Assembly: GCF_024733565.1 (NCBI RefSeq)
Contig: NZ_JANIOC010000012.1
Location: 94,113 to 158,112, forward strand
Origin: Rossellomorea sp. SC111
GTDB taxonomy: Bacteria; Bacillota; Bacilli; Bacillales; Bacillaceae_B
DNA length: 64,000 nt
Direction of reading: 5' to 3'
This document shows positions 9,540 through 20,717 of the stretch, piece by piece. How positions within the stretch are numbered: position 1 is the first letter of the stretch; every line of letters begins with the position of its first letter. A program made the position numbers and the translations under genes. The notes under the pieces were generated by a model, which was not told the origin of the DNA, made no database searches, and saw only the letters and a program-made list of their open reading frames with translations.

Positions 9540-10391
9540 ATGAACATCAAAAACGTAATGGTCATCGGCGCGGGACAAATGGGCTCGGGGATCGCCCAAG
9601 TCTGTGCCCAGGCAGGATTCAACGTATATCTGAACGATTTGAAAGAGGAGTTTGTCCAAAAGGGAATGGGTGTCATCACGAAGAATCTGTCGCGTTCCGT
9701 TGAAAAAGGCAGAATGTCTGAAGAAGACAAGGCAGCGACGGTAAACCGTTTGACGGCTTCAACCGATATCCAGGACGCCAAGAAGGTGGATCTTGTCATC
9801 GAAGCGGCCGTTGAAAATATGGAAATCAAAACGAAGATTTTCGCTCAATTGGATGAAATTACGCCGGAACATACGATTTTGGCTTCGAACACTTCTTCCC
9901 TGCCGATCACGGAAATCGCTGCAGCGACGAAGCGTCCCAAGCAGGTAATCGGCATGCACTTCATGAATCCGGTACCCGTGATGAAGTTGGTTGAAATCAT
10001 CCGTGGCCTTGCCACGACGGATGAAGTGTATCAAGTGATTGAAGATATGACGAAGTCTCTTAACAAAGTACCGGTAGAGGTGGAAGATTTCCCGGGATTC
10101 GTTTCAAACCGCATTCTGATGCCGATGATCAATGAAGCGATCTACACCCTTTATGAAGGAGTGGCGAGCAAAGAGGCGATTGATGAAGTGATGAAGCTTG
10201 GCATGAATCACCCGATGGGGCCGCTGACTCTGGCTGACTTCATCGGACTCGATACATGCCTGTACATCATGGAAACCTTGCATGAAGGCTTCGGAGACGA
10301 TAAATACCGTCCGTGCCCGCTACTCCGGAAATATGTGAAAGCAGGCTGGCTGGGACGTAAAACGGGCCGCGGCTTCTATTCGTACGAGTGA
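9540..10391 (+). CDS. mmgB: 3-hydroxybutyryl-CoA dehydrogenase
   Basis: NAD-dependent oxidation of 3-hydroxyacyl-CoA, the step before thiolysis. The N-terminal Rossmann signature GAGQMG is at residues 10-15, followed by NTSSLPITEIA, HFMNPVPVMKLVEII (the catalytic His region) and the C-terminal helical domain with HPMGPLTLADFIGLD. The 283 residues match the stand-alone short enzyme. AAAGGGGAG precedes the ATG. The stop is ~30 bases upstream of the next gene's start, which supports cotranscription with the first acyl-CoA dehydrogenase. Confidence 0.93.
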   Translation: MNIKNVMVIGAGQMGSGIAQVCAQAGFNVYLNDLKEEFVQKGMGVITKNLSRSVEKGRMSEEDKAATVNRLTASTDIQDAKKVDLVIEAAVENMEIKTKIFAQLDEITPEHTILASNTSSLPITEIAAATKRPKQVIGMHFMNPVPVMKLVEIIRGLATTDEVYQVIEDMTKSLNKVPVEVEDFPGFVSNRILMPMINEAIYTLYEGVASKEAIDEVMKLGMNHPMGPLTLADFIGLDTCLYIMETLHEGFGDDKYRPCPLLRKYVKAGWLGRKTGRGFYSYE

Positions 10392-10420
10392 TCACGACGA
10401 ACATCAGGGAGGAAACAGTC

Positions 10421-11557
10421 ATGGAGTTACGATTCACGGAAGAGCAGCAGATGATGAGAAAGATGGTCCGGGATTTTGCCGAAACAGAAATCCAGCCGTT
10501 CATCGAGAAGATGGAAGCGGGAGAGTTCCCGAGAGACATTCTAAAAAAGATGGCCGAACTTGGCTTGATGGGGATCACGATTCCGGAGAAATATGGCGGA
10601 TCAGAGATGGACTTCACCTCGTATATCATTGCGATTCATGAGCTTTCGAAAGTAAGCGCCACCATCGGGGTCATCCTGTCGGTCCATACGTCAGTGGGAA
10701 CCAATCCGATCCTTTATTTTGGAAATGAAGAACAGAAGAATAAGTACCTTCCCAAGCTTGCAACAGGTGAGTATTTAGGCGCTTTCTGCCTGACGGAGCC
10801 GAGTGCAGGGTCCGATGCAAAGAGCCTGAAATCACGTGCGGTAAAGCGCGGGGACCACTATGTGGTGAACGGATCAAAAGTCTTCATTACCAATGGGGGC
10901 GAAGCGGATACGTATATTGTATTTGCAACGACGGATTCGACGAAGGGGAGCCGCGGGGTATCGGCCTTCATCGTTGAGAAGGATACACCTGGTCTTGTGG
11001 TCGGGAAAGATGAACATAAGATGGGGCTTCACGGTTCACGGACCGTTCAGCTGACGTTTGAAGATATGAAAGTCCCGGCTGAGAACCTTCTTGGTGAAGA
11101 AGGGGAAGGCTTTAAAATCGCCATGGCAAACCTCGATGTCGGCAGAATCGGAATAGCCGCGCAGGCGCTGGGAATAGCTGAAGCCGCTTTTGACTACTCA
11201 ACGGCTTACGCAAAAGAGCGTGTGCAATTCGGCAAGCCGATCGCCGCCCAGCAGGGAATCGGCTTTAAGCTTGCCGATATGGCGACGGCCGTTGAAGGCT
11301 CGAAGCTTCTCGTGTACCGGGCGGCGAATCTCCGTGCGAACAACATTTCCTGTGGGAAAGAAGCCAGTATGGCAAAGCTGTTTGCATCGAAATCAGCCGT
11401 TGAAGTGTCGACGGAAGCGATTCAGGTGTATGGCGGATATGGGTATACGAAGGAATATCCGGTGGAGCGCTTGTTCCGTGATGCGAAGGTGACGGAGATT
11501 TATGAGGGTACAAGTGAGATTCAGCGGATGGTGATTGGGAAGCATTTGTTGGTGTAG
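10421..11557 (+). CDS. Acyl-CoA dehydrogenase (first of two)
   Basis: FAD enzyme making the alpha-beta double bond of acyl-CoA and passing electrons to ETF. It has 378 residues. Visible are the FAD/substrate motifs CLTEPSAGSDA and VFITNGG, the middle beta-domain, and the catalytic Glu in IYEGTSEIQ (about residue 362). AGGGAGGAAACAGTC leads to the ATG at 10421; the in-frame ATG at 10388 overlaps the preceding gene and has no ribosome site. Short- or branched-chain substrate (MmgC-like) is likely from the icmF neighbourhood but cannot be assigned. It is a clear paralogue of the next gene. Confidence 0.92.
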   Translation: MELRFTEEQQMMRKMVRDFAETEIQPFIEKMEAGEFPRDILKKMAELGLMGITIPEKYGGSEMDFTSYIIAIHELSKVSATIGVILSVHTSVGTNPILYFGNEEQKNKYLPKLATGEYLGAFCLTEPSAGSDAKSLKSRAVKRGDHYVVNGSKVFITNGGEADTYIVFATTDSTKGSRGVSAFIVEKDTPGLVVGKDEHKMGLHGSRTVQLTFEDMKVPAENLLGEEGEGFKIAMANLDVGRIGIAAQALGIAEAAFDYSTAYAKERVQFGKPIAAQQGIGFKLADMATAVEGSKLLVYRAANLRANNISCGKEASMAKLFASKSAVEVSTEAIQVYGGYGYTKEYPVERLFRDAKVTEIYEGTSEIQRMVIGKHLLV

Positions 11558-11612
11558 TTGGGATGAGTTGGTTTTTGCTTTTTGAGGGGTGTTACGGGCA
11601 TAAGTACTTAGC

Positions 11613-11700
11613 GTGTCAGGCACCCGATATGGATTTATAAGTTTCGTGGCGTAAAGGGGTTTGTGGCATAGCTTGTTTCTTGAGGGAGACAGACCCGGTA
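11613..11700 (+). repeat. ~90-bp dispersed repeat, copy 1 (upstream of acdA)
   Basis: Begins GTGTCAGGCACCCG, contains TTCGTGGCGTAAAGGGGTT (11643-11661), then TGxCATxGCTTG, and ends CAGACCCGGT. The same order and spacing recur at 12921-13010, so the two copies flank acdA in direct orientation. Confidence 0.75.
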
Positions 11701-11724
11701 TTTTGATGATAGGGGGAAAATGAG

Positions 11725-12864
11725 ATGAATTTTAAATTGTCGGAAGAGCATGAAATGATACGTAAGATGGTGCGTGATTTTGCACGTAATGAGGTGGCTC
11801 CTACTGCTGCTGAGCGTGATGAGGAAGAACGCTTTGATATGGATTTATTCAAAAAGATGGCGGAGCTTGGGTTGACGGGGATTCCTTGGCCTGAAGAATA
11901 CGGCGGGATCGGCAGTGACTATCTGGCGTATTGTATCGCGGTTGAAGAATTATCAAGAGTATGTGCGTCTACAGGTGTTACGTTATCCGCCCATACTTCT
12001 TTAGCCGGTTGGCCAGTATATAAATTTGGTACGGAAGAGCAGAAGCAGAAGTATCTTCGTCCGATGGCCCAGGGAGAGAAGATCGGTGCTTACGGCTTGA
12101 CGGAGCCGGGTTCGGGATCCGATGCAGGCGGTATGAAAACGACGGCCCGCTTAGAAGGCGATCACTACGTATTGAACGGTTCTAAAATTTTCATCACAAA
12201 CGGTGGAATCGCTGATACGTATATCGTATTTGCCTTGACGGATCCATCACAGCGCCAGCGTGGAACGAGTGCCTTCATCGTAGAAGCAGACTTCGAAGGG
12301 TTTTCTGTTGGAAAAAAAGAGAAGAAGCTCGGAATCCGCTCATCTCCAACGACTGAAATCGTATTTGAAGACTGTAAGGTACCGAAAGAGAATATGCTTG
12401 GGAACGAAGGAGACGGCTTCAAGATTGCCATGATGACCCTTGATGGCGGCCGTAACGGGATTGCCGCTCAAGCAGTGGGGATTGCCCAGGGAGCACTTGA
12501 TGCCTCCGTTGATTACGCAAAAGAGCGTGAGCAATTCGGCAAACCGATCGCAGCAAACCAGGGGATTTCCTTCAAGATCGCCGATATGGCAACGTCCATC
12601 GAAGCTTCCCGTCTATTAACCTATCAAGCTGCATGGCTTGAGTCTGAAGGTCTTCCGTACGGAAAAGAATCGGCGATGTCGAAGCTGATGGCCGGCGATA
12701 CGGCGATGAAAGTGACGACGGAAGCGGTTCAGATTTTCGGTGGATATGGTTATACGAAGGACTATCCGGTGGAGCGTTATATGCGTGATGCGAAGATCAC
12801 TCAGATTTATGAGGGAACGCAGGAGATTCAGAGATTGGTTATTTCGCGGATGGTGACGAAGTAG
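11725..12864 (+). CDS. acdA: Acyl-CoA dehydrogenase AcdA
   Basis: FAD-dependent acyl-CoA dehydrogenase. The 379 residues and long identical stretches ([20 protein letters not shown] at the C-terminus, with the catalytic Glu at about 363) match B. subtilis AcdA, which lies between fadF and rpoE there as well. [11 protein letters not shown] and IFITNGG mark the active-site loop. AGGGGGAAAATGAG precedes the ATG. It is flanked by two copies of a ~90-bp repeat, which sets it apart from its tightly packed neighbours. Likely part of the FadR regulon by context. Confidence 0.93.
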   Translation: MNFKLSEEHEMIRKMVRDFARNEVAPTAAERDEEERFDMDLFKKMAELGLTGIPWPEEYGGIGSDYLAYCIAVEELSRVCASTGVTLSAHTSLAGWPVYKFGTEEQKQKYLRPMAQGEKIGAYGLTEPGSGSDAGGMKTTARLEGDHYVLNGSKIFITNGGIADTYIVFALTDPSQRQRGTSAFIVEADFEGFSVGKKEKKLGIRSSPTTEIVFEDCKVPKENMLGNEGDGFKIAMMTLDGGRNGIAAQAVGIAQGALDASVDYAKEREQFGKPIAANQGISFKIADMATSIEASRLLTYQAAWLESEGLPYGKESAMSKLMAGDTAMKVTTEAVQIFGGYGYTKDYPVERYMRDAKITQIYEGTQEIQRLVISRMVTK

Positions 12865-12920
12865 TGTTGAGGTTGACTGGGAGGTCTTCCGGAAGGGGAT
12901 TACCTGGTCGGTCCTGACTC

Positions 12921-13010
12921 GTGTCAGGCACCCGAGGGGGTTGTTAGCTGCTTCGTGGCGTAAAGGGGTTACTGACATCGCTTGCTGCTCCATGGTGCCA
13001 GACCTGGTGT
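12921..13010 (+). repeat. ~90-bp dispersed repeat, copy 2 (downstream of acdA)
   Basis: Same block order as the copy at 11613: GTGTCAGGCACCCG, then TTCGTGGCGTAAAGGGGTT (12952-12970), TGACATCGCTTG, and CAGACCTGGT. Unique bases lie between the conserved blocks. Confidence 0.75.
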
Positions 13011-13117
13011 GAGTTGAAATAGAGATAGAGTCCTGATTGCTTTGTTGGGGGATGAGGCAGTCAGTATAGGGATTAGGGGTCAAGGGGAGAAACGGATTAT
13101 AAAGGCGGTCGGTTGTT

Positions 13118-13771
13118 TTGAATAAGAAGAGGGAAGTTCATGCTTCTGTCAAGGATGAGCGTTTGGTGGAAAAGCGGCGTGATCAGATGATTCGCGGGGC
13201 CGTCTCTCTGTTTAAACAAAAGGGGTTTCACCGCACCACGACCAGAGAGATTGCAAAGGCCGCCGGATTCAGTATCGGAACGCTGTATGAATATATACGA
13301 ACAAAGGAAGATGTCCTGTATTTAGTGTGTGACAGCATTTATGAGCAGGTTCGATTGGAGCTTGAGGAGCTCGATGTCGGAAAAGGGACGCTTGAAAATT
13401 TGCGTCTCGGCATCGCCCATTATTTTCAGGTGATGGACCGGATGCAGGATGAGGTCCTCGTCATGTATCAGGAAGCGAAATCCTTATCGAAGGATGCCCT
13501 TCCATATGTGCTCCGGAAAGAACTTGAAATGGTGGGGATGGTGGAAGATCTCATCAAAGGCTGTGTCGACAGTGGAAAGCTTGAGCTTAATGATGATCAG
13601 ATTCATATGCTCGCACAGAATGTATTCGTCCAGGGACAGATGTGGGGATTCCGTCGCTGGGCACTTCAGAAGAAATACACACTCGAGGAATTCATCGATC
13701 TTCAAATCGAACTCACTTTTACGGGAATCATCGGATTTGAAAAACAAGGGAGAACAGGGGGAGTAATATGA
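13118..13771 (+). CDS. fadR: TetR-family fatty-acid regulator (FadR-like)
   Basis: Predicted repressor of the surrounding acyl-CoA genes, released by long-chain acyl-CoA in the known B. subtilis protein. The N-terminal TetR helix-turn-helix is at about residues 25-70 ([29 protein letters not shown] split across helices), followed by a FadR-type ligand domain; 217 residues in all. The start is TTG at 13118 with AAAGGCGGT 8-10 bases upstream; no ATG fits. Its stop overlaps the icmF ATG by 4 bases (ATGA), indicating translational coupling. Candidate operators are at 5582, 5634 and 8083. Assignment to FadR is by family plus context. Confidence 0.8.
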   Translation: MNKKREVHASVKDERLVEKRRDQMIRGAVSLFKQKGFHRTTTREIAKAAGFSIGTLYEYIRTKEDVLYLVCDSIYEQVRLELEELDVGKGTLENLRLGIAHYFQVMDRMQDEVLVMYQEAKSLSKDALPYVLRKELEMVGMVEDLIKGCVDSGKLELNDDQIHMLAQNVFVQGQMWGFRRWALQKKYTLEEFIDLQIELTFTGIIGFEKQGRTGGVI

Positions 13772-16700
13772 GCACGGTTGAGATTTATAAACCAAAGCAC
13801 CATGTTCGTTTTGTCACGGCATCAAGCTTGTTTGACGGACATGATGCGTCGATCAACATAATGCGTCGGATTATCCAGGCAAGTGGGGCAGAAGTCATTC
13901 ACTTAGGCCATAACCGTTCTGTAGAGGAAGTCGTCAATGCCGCTATTCAGGAAGATGTTCAGGGGATTGCGATTTCATCCTATCAGGGTGGACACGTGGA
14001 ATATTTTAAATATATGTATGACCTTTTAAAAGAAAGAGGGGCTTCCCATATCCGTATTTATGGCGGAGGCGGCGGAGTGATCATCCCTCGTGAGATCAAA
14101 GAACTTCACGAATACGGGATCGCCCGCATCTTCTCTCCTGAAGACGGCCGTACGCAGGGTCTTCAAGGCATGATCAATAAGATGATCGAAGAATGCGATT
14201 TCCCTACCATCAAGGGAAGCGTGAATCAGGAAGTCGAGAAGCTTTCAACCGGAAATGTGAACACGGTATCGAAGCTGATCTCACTTGCCGAATATCAAGT
14301 CGGGGCCAATGAAGAAGTGGCGGCGACAGCCCAGACCGTATTTTCTGAAATTAAGAGCTTAGCGAAAAAAGCACCTGTCCTGGGGATCACCGGAACGGGT
14401 GGAGCAGGGAAGAGTTCTTTGACGGATGAACTGATCCGTCGATTCATCAACGAACTTCCTGAAAAGAAGATTGCGATTCTGTCCATCGATCCAACGAAAC
14501 AAAAAACAGGCGGAGCCTTATTGGGTGACCGGATCCGGATGAATGCGATCTTTAATCCTCGTGTCTACATGCGTAGCCTTGCTACACGTGGGTCGAAGAC
14601 GGAACTTTCGTTAGCCATCAAAGATGCAATCAACGTGGTTAAGGCGGCAGGATATGACCTGATCGTCGTGGAAACGAGCGGGATCGGGCAGGGGGATGCG
14701 GAAATCGCTGAGATCTGTGATATGTCCATGTACGTCATGACAAGTGAGTTCGGTGCTCCTTCCCAGCTTGAGAAAATCGATATGATCGATTTTGCAGACC
14801 TGATCGTCATCAACAAGTTCGAGCGCAAAGGCTCAGAGGATGCGAGACGCCAGGTTCAGAAGCAGTATCAGCGCAGTCATATGCTTTTCGATAAGGATCT
14901 TGATGACATGCCTGTGTACGGAACGATTGCCAGCCAGTTCAACGATCCGGGAACCAATGCCTTATTTGCAGCTATCGTTGAAACGGTGAACAAGAAAATG
15001 GAGCTGGACTGGAAAACGGGCTTCTCGAAAGATGTCGATGTCGAGAAACAAAACGTGATCATTCCAAACAATCGCCGTTATTATCTGCGTGAGATTGCGG
15101 AAACGGTCCGTAATTATCATAAAAAAGCAGAAGAGCAGGTGAATCTCGCCCGCCGGTTGTTCCAGCTTGAAGGGGCAATCGAAGCAATCAACGAGAAGGA
15201 GACGAATGAAGGGGTCGTCACATCCCTTCAAACGTTAAAGGAAGAAGTTGAAAATAAACTGACAGCTGAATCCAAACAGATTTTACAAAAATGGGATTCT
15301 CTAAAAGAGACTTACAGCAAGGATCAGTTCATCACCAAGATCCGTGATAAAGAAATCGTCACGGAATTAAAGACAAAGAGCTTATCCGGACTCGATATCC
15401 CGAAAGTATCCCTTCCGAAATATAAGGACTACGGTCAAATTTTGGATTGGGTCTATAAAGAGAATGTTCCGGGATCATTCCCTTACACAGGAGGCGTATT
15501 CCCTTTCAAACGCAAAGGTGAAGATCCGAAACGTCAGTTCGCCGGTGAAGGAACGCCTGAACGGACGAACCGCCGTTTCCACTACCTGTCGAAGGATGAT
15601 GATGCGAAACGCCTGAGTACCGCTTTTGATTCCGTAACACTTTATGGTGAAGATCCGGATCACCGTCCGGACATTTACGGGAAAGTCGGAGAGAGCGGCG
15701 TGAGCATCTGTACCCTTGAAGACATGAAGAAGCTGTATGCCGGTTTTGATTTATGTGCGCCTTCAACATCCGTGTCCATGACGATCAACGGACCCGCACC
15801 GATCATCCTTGCCATGTATATGAATACGGCGGTCGATCAGCAGATCCGCATGAAGGAAGAAGAGCTCGGCCGCGTGTTGACAGTGGAAGAGTATGTGGAA
15901 GTGAAGGAACAGACCCTTCAAGTCGTTCGCGGAACGGTTCAGGCAGATATTTTAAAAGAAGATCAGGGTCAGAATACGTGTATCTTCTCAACTGAATTCG
16001 CCCTTCGCATGATGGGGGACATCCAGCAGTATTTCATCGATCACAAAGTACGAAACTATTACTCTGTATCGATTTCGGGCTACCATATCGCTGAAGCGGG
16101 AGCGAACCCGATTTCTCAGCTTGCCTTCACGCTGGCGAACGGATTCACGTACGTGGAATACTATTTAAGCCGCGGAATGGATATCAATGCCTTTGCACCG
16201 AACTTATCGTTCTTCTTCTCGAACGGCCTCGATCCCGAGTATACGGTGATCGGACGTGTGGCACGCCGCATTTGGTCGACGGTGATGCGTGATAAATACG
16301 GTGCCAATGAACGCAGTCAGAAGCTGAAGTATCATATCCAGACTTCCGGACGTTCCCTGCACGCCCAGGAAATCGATTTCAATGATATCCGTACAACGCT
16401 TCAAGCGTTGATGGCCCTGCAGGATAACTGTAACTCCCTGCACACGAACGCCTATGATGAAGCGATCACGACACCGACGGAAGAATCCGTCCGCCGTGCC
16501 ATGGCGATCCAGATGATCATCACGAAAGAACACGGATTATCCAAAAATGAAAATCCGCTGCAAGGCTCATTCATCGCAGAAGAGCTGACGGATCTCGTGG
16601 AAGAAATGGTCCTCACAGAATTCGACCGCTTAAATGACCGCGGAGGCGTACTGGGATCCATGGAAACACAGTATCAACGAGGAAAGATCCAGGAAGAATC

Positions 16701-17034
16701 CATGTACTACGAAATGAAGAAACATTCCGGTGAGCTTCCGATCGTGGGAGTGAACACGTATCTGAATCCGAATCCACCTTCAGAAGAGCAGATGGACAGC
16801 ATGGAATTGGCACGTGCCACAAAAGAAGAAAAAGAAACACAGATCCAAAACCTGCGGGACTTCCAATCACAACACAAAGACAAAACAGAAGAAGCCCTCA
16901 CTCGTCTGAAACAGGCAGCAGTAAACGGAGGAAACATCTTCGAAGAACTTATGGAAACCGTAAAAGTCGCAAGCCTCGGCCAAATCACACGCGCCCTCTA
17001 CGAAGTAGGCGGCCAATACCGACGCAATATGTAA
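13768..17034 (+). CDS. icmF: Fused isobutyryl-CoA mutase (IcmF)
   Basis: Adenosylcobalamin enzyme interconverting isobutyryl-CoA and n-butyryl-CoA. One 1,088-residue chain joins an N-terminal B12-binding domain (DGH motif at residues 23-25), a MeaB-like GTPase chaperone (P-loop GTGGAGKS at ~209-216, NKFERKG as the base-recognition region) and a C-terminal mutase barrel (from ~560, with [10 protein letters not shown] and [12 protein letters not shown]). This order and length define IcmF, not methylmalonyl-CoA mutase. It is coupled to fadR by a 4-base overlap and ended by a strong terminator. With the thiolase and dehydrogenases it points to catabolism of branched acyl-CoA through butyryl-CoA. 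Confidence 0.94.
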   Translation: MSTVEIYKPKHHVRFVTASSLFDGHDASINIMRRIIQASGAEVIHLGHNRSVEEVVNAAIQEDVQGIAISSYQGGHVEYFKYMYDLLKERGASHIRIYGGGGGVIIPREIKELHEYGIARIFSPEDGRTQGLQGMINKMIEECDFPTIKGSVNQEVEKLSTGNVNTVSKLISLAEYQVGANEEVAATAQTVFSEIKSLAKKAPVLGITGTGGAGKSSLTDELIRRFINELPEKKIAILSIDPTKQKTGGALLGDRIRMNAIFNPRVYMRSLATRGSKTELSLAIKDAINVVKAAGYDLIVVETSGIGQGDAEIAEICDMSMYVMTSEFGAPSQLEKIDMIDFADLIVINKFERKGSEDARRQVQKQYQRSHMLFDKDLDDMPVYGTIASQFNDPGTNALFAAIVETVNKKMELDWKTGFSKDVDVEKQNVIIPNNRRYYLREIAETVRNYHKKAEEQVNLARRLFQLEGAIEAINEKETNEGVVTSLQTLKEEVENKLTAESKQILQKWDSLKETYSKDQFITKIRDKEIVTELKTKSLSGLDIPKVSLPKYKDYGQILDWVYKENVPGSFPYTGGVFPFKRKGEDPKRQFAGEGTPERTNRRFHYLSKDDDAKRLSTAFDSVTLYGEDPDHRPDIYGKVGESGVSICTLEDMKKLYAGFDLCAPSTSVSMTINGPAPIILAMYMNTAVDQQIRMKEEELGRVLTVEEYVEVKEQTLQVVRGTVQADILKEDQGQNTCIFSTEFALRMMGDIQQYFIDHKVRNYYSVSISGYHIAEAGANPISQLAFTLANGFTYVEYYLSRGMDINAFAPNLSFFFSNGLDPEYTVIGRVARRIWSTVMRDKYGANERSQKLKYHIQTSGRSLHAQEIDFNDIRTTLQALMALQDNCNSLHTNAYDEAITTPTEESVRRAMAIQMIITKEHGLSKNENPLQGSFIAEELTDLVEEMVLTEFDRLNDRGGVLGSMETQYQRGKIQEESMYYEMKKHSGELPIVGVNTYLNPNPPSEEQMDSMELARATKEEKETQIQNLRDFQSQHKDKTEEALTRLKQAAVNGGNIFEELMETVKVASLGQITRALYEVGGQYRRNM

Positions 17035-17050
17035 CAAATAAAAGGAAGAT

Positions 17051-17084
17051 GAGACTACTGTAGGGGTGCAGTAGTCTCTTTTTT
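17051..17084 (+). terminator. Terminator after icmF
   Basis: A perfect 10-bp stem GAGACTACTG / CAGTAGTCTC with an 8-nt loop is followed by six T. Confidence 0.9.
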
Positions 17085-17142
17085 ACAGATGGCTAATAAT
17101 TGATGATCAGTATGCATAGTATGAATGATGGTGGTATTTAAG

Positions 17143-17178
17143 CGCGGAAAGCGAGTGCCTGCAGCGGAAATCAACAAC
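17143..17178 (+). repeat. Solo right end of the outer (B) repeat module
   Basis: GCGGAAAGCGAGTGCCTGCA followed by GCGGAAATCAACAAC matches the right terminus of the full elements at 28822 and 36046 with one change, but the left end and interior are missing. The rest of the 333-bp gap between icmF and the next gene shows only the icmF terminator. Confidence 0.75.
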
Positions 17179-17367
17179 GCATGTCTCATAAAAAAAGGTA
17201 AAAGAGAAACCAACAAGTTTAAAAACCCGCCAAACCGTCTATCCTTTATACGAAATCAACCAATTTTTAACATGAACTTAATACTTGTAGGGTAAAACAT
17301 CCTATATAATAAGAATTATCAGACAAGTAAACGGGAAAGTACGATACATACGTTTGGATGTGAGACT

Positions 17368-17550
17368 GTGAAGACCATTTTACGCTGCATACTATTGATC
17401 ATCACCCTATACGCCGCCATCCTTTTATATCAATTTCAACTGGGTGCCATCCCTTTTTTCCTGCTCTCTTTTTATTTATTCTATGAAGCGTTCCGGGTCG
17501 TCAGGAGCGCTCAGAAAGAAGAGAAGATTGGAAATGGCAGGCCTTCCTGA
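17368..17550 (+). CDS. Small two-helix membrane protein, unknown
   Basis: A 60-residue peptide starting at GTG 17368, with two hydrophobic stretches (about residues 3-22 and 26-44) and a basic/acidic tail (RSAQKEEKIGNGRPS). The ribosome site (GGATGTGAG) is weak. I do not recognise the family. It lies between icmF and rpoE where B. subtilis has no counterpart I know of. Composition is typical of a real membrane peptide, but length and weak start signal leave doubt. Confidence 0.45.
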   Translation: MKTILRCILLIITLYAAILLYQFQLGAIPFFLLSFYLFYEAFRVVRSAQKEEKIGNGRPS

Positions 17551-17666
17551 AACCATATGCGAAAAAAATGCGGGAAAAACGAGATATGTATAGCATAAAG
17601 TGATTTATATTGTTTATAATGTTGAATATGGTTAAAATTGATAATGGAGAATTTTTGCCCTTTTTT

Positions 17667-17683
17667 ACTCTACTTAGTAGAGT
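17667..17683. promoter_or_regulatory. 17-bp perfect dyad before rpoE
   Basis: ACTCTACT-T-AGTAGAGT lies 28 bp upstream of the rpoE start and downstream of a possible TATAAT (17615-17620). It could be an operator or a leader hairpin; no -35 partner is convincing. Confidence 0.4.
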
Positions 17684-17710
17684 GTGAAATAGAGAAAGGA
17701 AGTGCGTAAA

Positions 17711-18274
17711 GTGAGTCTAAAGCAATTATCCAAAGAAGAATTGAGTCAAACATCATTCATTGAACTGGCACATGAAATTTTGGTAGAGAAGAAGCAAGCG
17801 ATGGCATTTGAAGAGATCGTGAAGGAAATCAAAGGTTTGCTTGGAATCTCTGATAAAGAGGTAAAGAGCCGTTTACTTCAATTCTACACGGATTTGAATA
17901 TCGACGGACGATACATTGCCATGGGAGATAACCGTTGGGGTTTAAGAGAATGGTACCCTGTTGATCAAATCGAGGAAGAGACCGTTCCAACGATGAAATC
18001 AAGCAAAAAGAAAAAAGCGAAGAAGAAAGACGAAGACTTAGATCTGGAAGATTTCGATGATCTGGAAGATGAAGATCTTGATTATGATGATCTTGATGAC
18101 GCAGACGATGATGATGATCTGACTGATGACGACGACGATGTCGATGTTGATGATGCAGACGAGGATCTGGACATCGATGAGGACGAGGAAGAGCTCGAGA
18201 TTGATGAATTCGACGGTGTCGAAGATGATGACGAAGACGAAGAAGAGGAATCAGAAGAAGAGGAAGAGAAATAA
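17711..18274 (+). CDS. rpoE: RNA polymerase delta subunit
   Basis: Gram-positive-specific RNA polymerase subunit that lowers non-specific nucleic-acid binding and speeds recycling. The folded N-terminal HARE-HTH domain spans about residues 1-90 (FYTDLNIDGRYIAMGDNRWGL region), then a basic KKKKAKKKD stretch and an unstructured tail of almost only Asp and Glu, as in B. subtilis (~173 residues; here 187). GTG 17711 is chosen over GTG 17702 because AAAGGAAGTG (17695-17704) would overlap the latter. The gene lies between acdA/icmF and pyrG as in B. subtilis. Confidence 0.93.
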   Translation: MSLKQLSKEELSQTSFIELAHEILVEKKQAMAFEEIVKEIKGLLGISDKEVKSRLLQFYTDLNIDGRYIAMGDNRWGLREWYPVDQIEEETVPTMKSSKKKKAKKKDEDLDLEDFDDLEDEDLDYDDLDDADDDDDLTDDDDDVDVDDADEDLDIDEDEEELEIDEFDGVEDDDEDEEEESEEEEEK

Positions 18275-18287
18275 TCTCTCCCGGTAC

Positions 18288-18335
18288 GGCTCCCGTCAGG
18301 CTTTTAGGCCTTCCGGGGCCCTTTATATTTGTAAG
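18288..18335 (+). terminator. Probable terminator after rpoE
   Basis: Nested pairs CGGCTCCCG / CGGGGCC and AGGC / GCCT are followed by CTTTATATTTG. The T-run is broken, so efficiency is uncertain. Confidence 0.55.
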
Positions 18336-18368
18336 AAATGATTGAAAATTCTCTCCCTTATTCTATGC

Positions 18369-18480
18369 TTGACTTCTTCCCTTCATGAAGGTAGTATTTT
18401 ATTTGGGCTCCCTAAAAAGGGACAGATTACGTATATCACGCTCCCCTTACACGATTGTAAGCGGGGCGTTTTTTGTTTTT
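18369..18480 (+). promoter_or_regulatory. pyrG promoter and CTP-sensing attenuator
   Basis: TTGACT (18369-18374), a 17-bp spacer and TAGTAT (18392-18397) place the start at the G of GGGCTCC (18405). A leader terminator follows at 18439-18468 (CGCTCCCC.TTACA / TGTAA.CGGGGCG) with a long T-run. This is the layout known for B. subtilis pyrG: at low CTP, polymerase stalls before the C and adds extra G, and the G-tract pairs with the C-rich 5' arm (GCTCCCC) to block termination. Start, terminator and C-rich arm are seen; the mechanism is by homology. Confidence 0.85.
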
Positions 18481-20335
<1,855 letters not shown>

Positions 20336-20349
20336 GATTTTGTTTGGAA

Positions 20350-20379
20350 GAGCTCTCCCTGGTTTGGGAGGGCTTTTTT
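20350..20379 (+). terminator. Terminator after pyrG
   Basis: AGCTCTCCC / GGGAGGGCT stem with one wobble and a 6-nt loop, followed by TTTTTT. Confidence 0.88.
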
Positions 20380-20514
20380 GTAGTGTGGCAGTAGTATGTA
20401 GCCAATTTCTGCAGACCCCACAAAGGAACTTTTTTAAAAATGAATATTGACAATATTTCCACATATCGTTAATATAGCGATTATAGCAAAAGCTAGCACA
20501 ACCAATTTCATATT

Positions 20515-20673
20515 CTCTTATAAAGAGTTGGCAGAGGGACTGGCCCGATGACGCCCGGCAACCTACCGTTTACGACGGAAAGGTGCTAAGACCTGCAGGA
20601 AGCATTTCCTGAGTGATAAGAGCACGTTTATTTATACATAAACCTCTTTTCTCTTGGGAAAAGGGGTTTTTTT
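20515..20673 (+). promoter_or_regulatory. SAM-I (S-box) riboswitch with terminator
   Basis: The P1 helix CTCTTAT (20515-20521) / ATAAGAG (20616-20622) closes an aptamer with the S-box core: GAGGGACTGGCCCGATGA, GCCCGGCAACC, and AGGTGCTAAGACCTGC. A terminator, AACCTCTTTTC / GGAAAAGGGGTT plus T7, lies at 20641-20672. Its 5' arm (CTCTTTT) can alternatively pair with the P1 3' strand, giving the usual antiterminator. High SAM should therefore switch off the downstream ABC transporter. The aptamer core is seen directly; the switch logic is family knowledge. Confidence 0.93.
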
Positions 20674-20717
20674 ATTTGAAAAAATGGAGGGGGATCCCTC
20701 GGGAGGAGAAAAGAAAG

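Noticed and set aside
12616..13083. 155-codon minus-strand frame
   Set aside because: Antisense to the acdA 3' end and the repeat; composition (His/Arg/Asn-rich) is that of a shadow frame.
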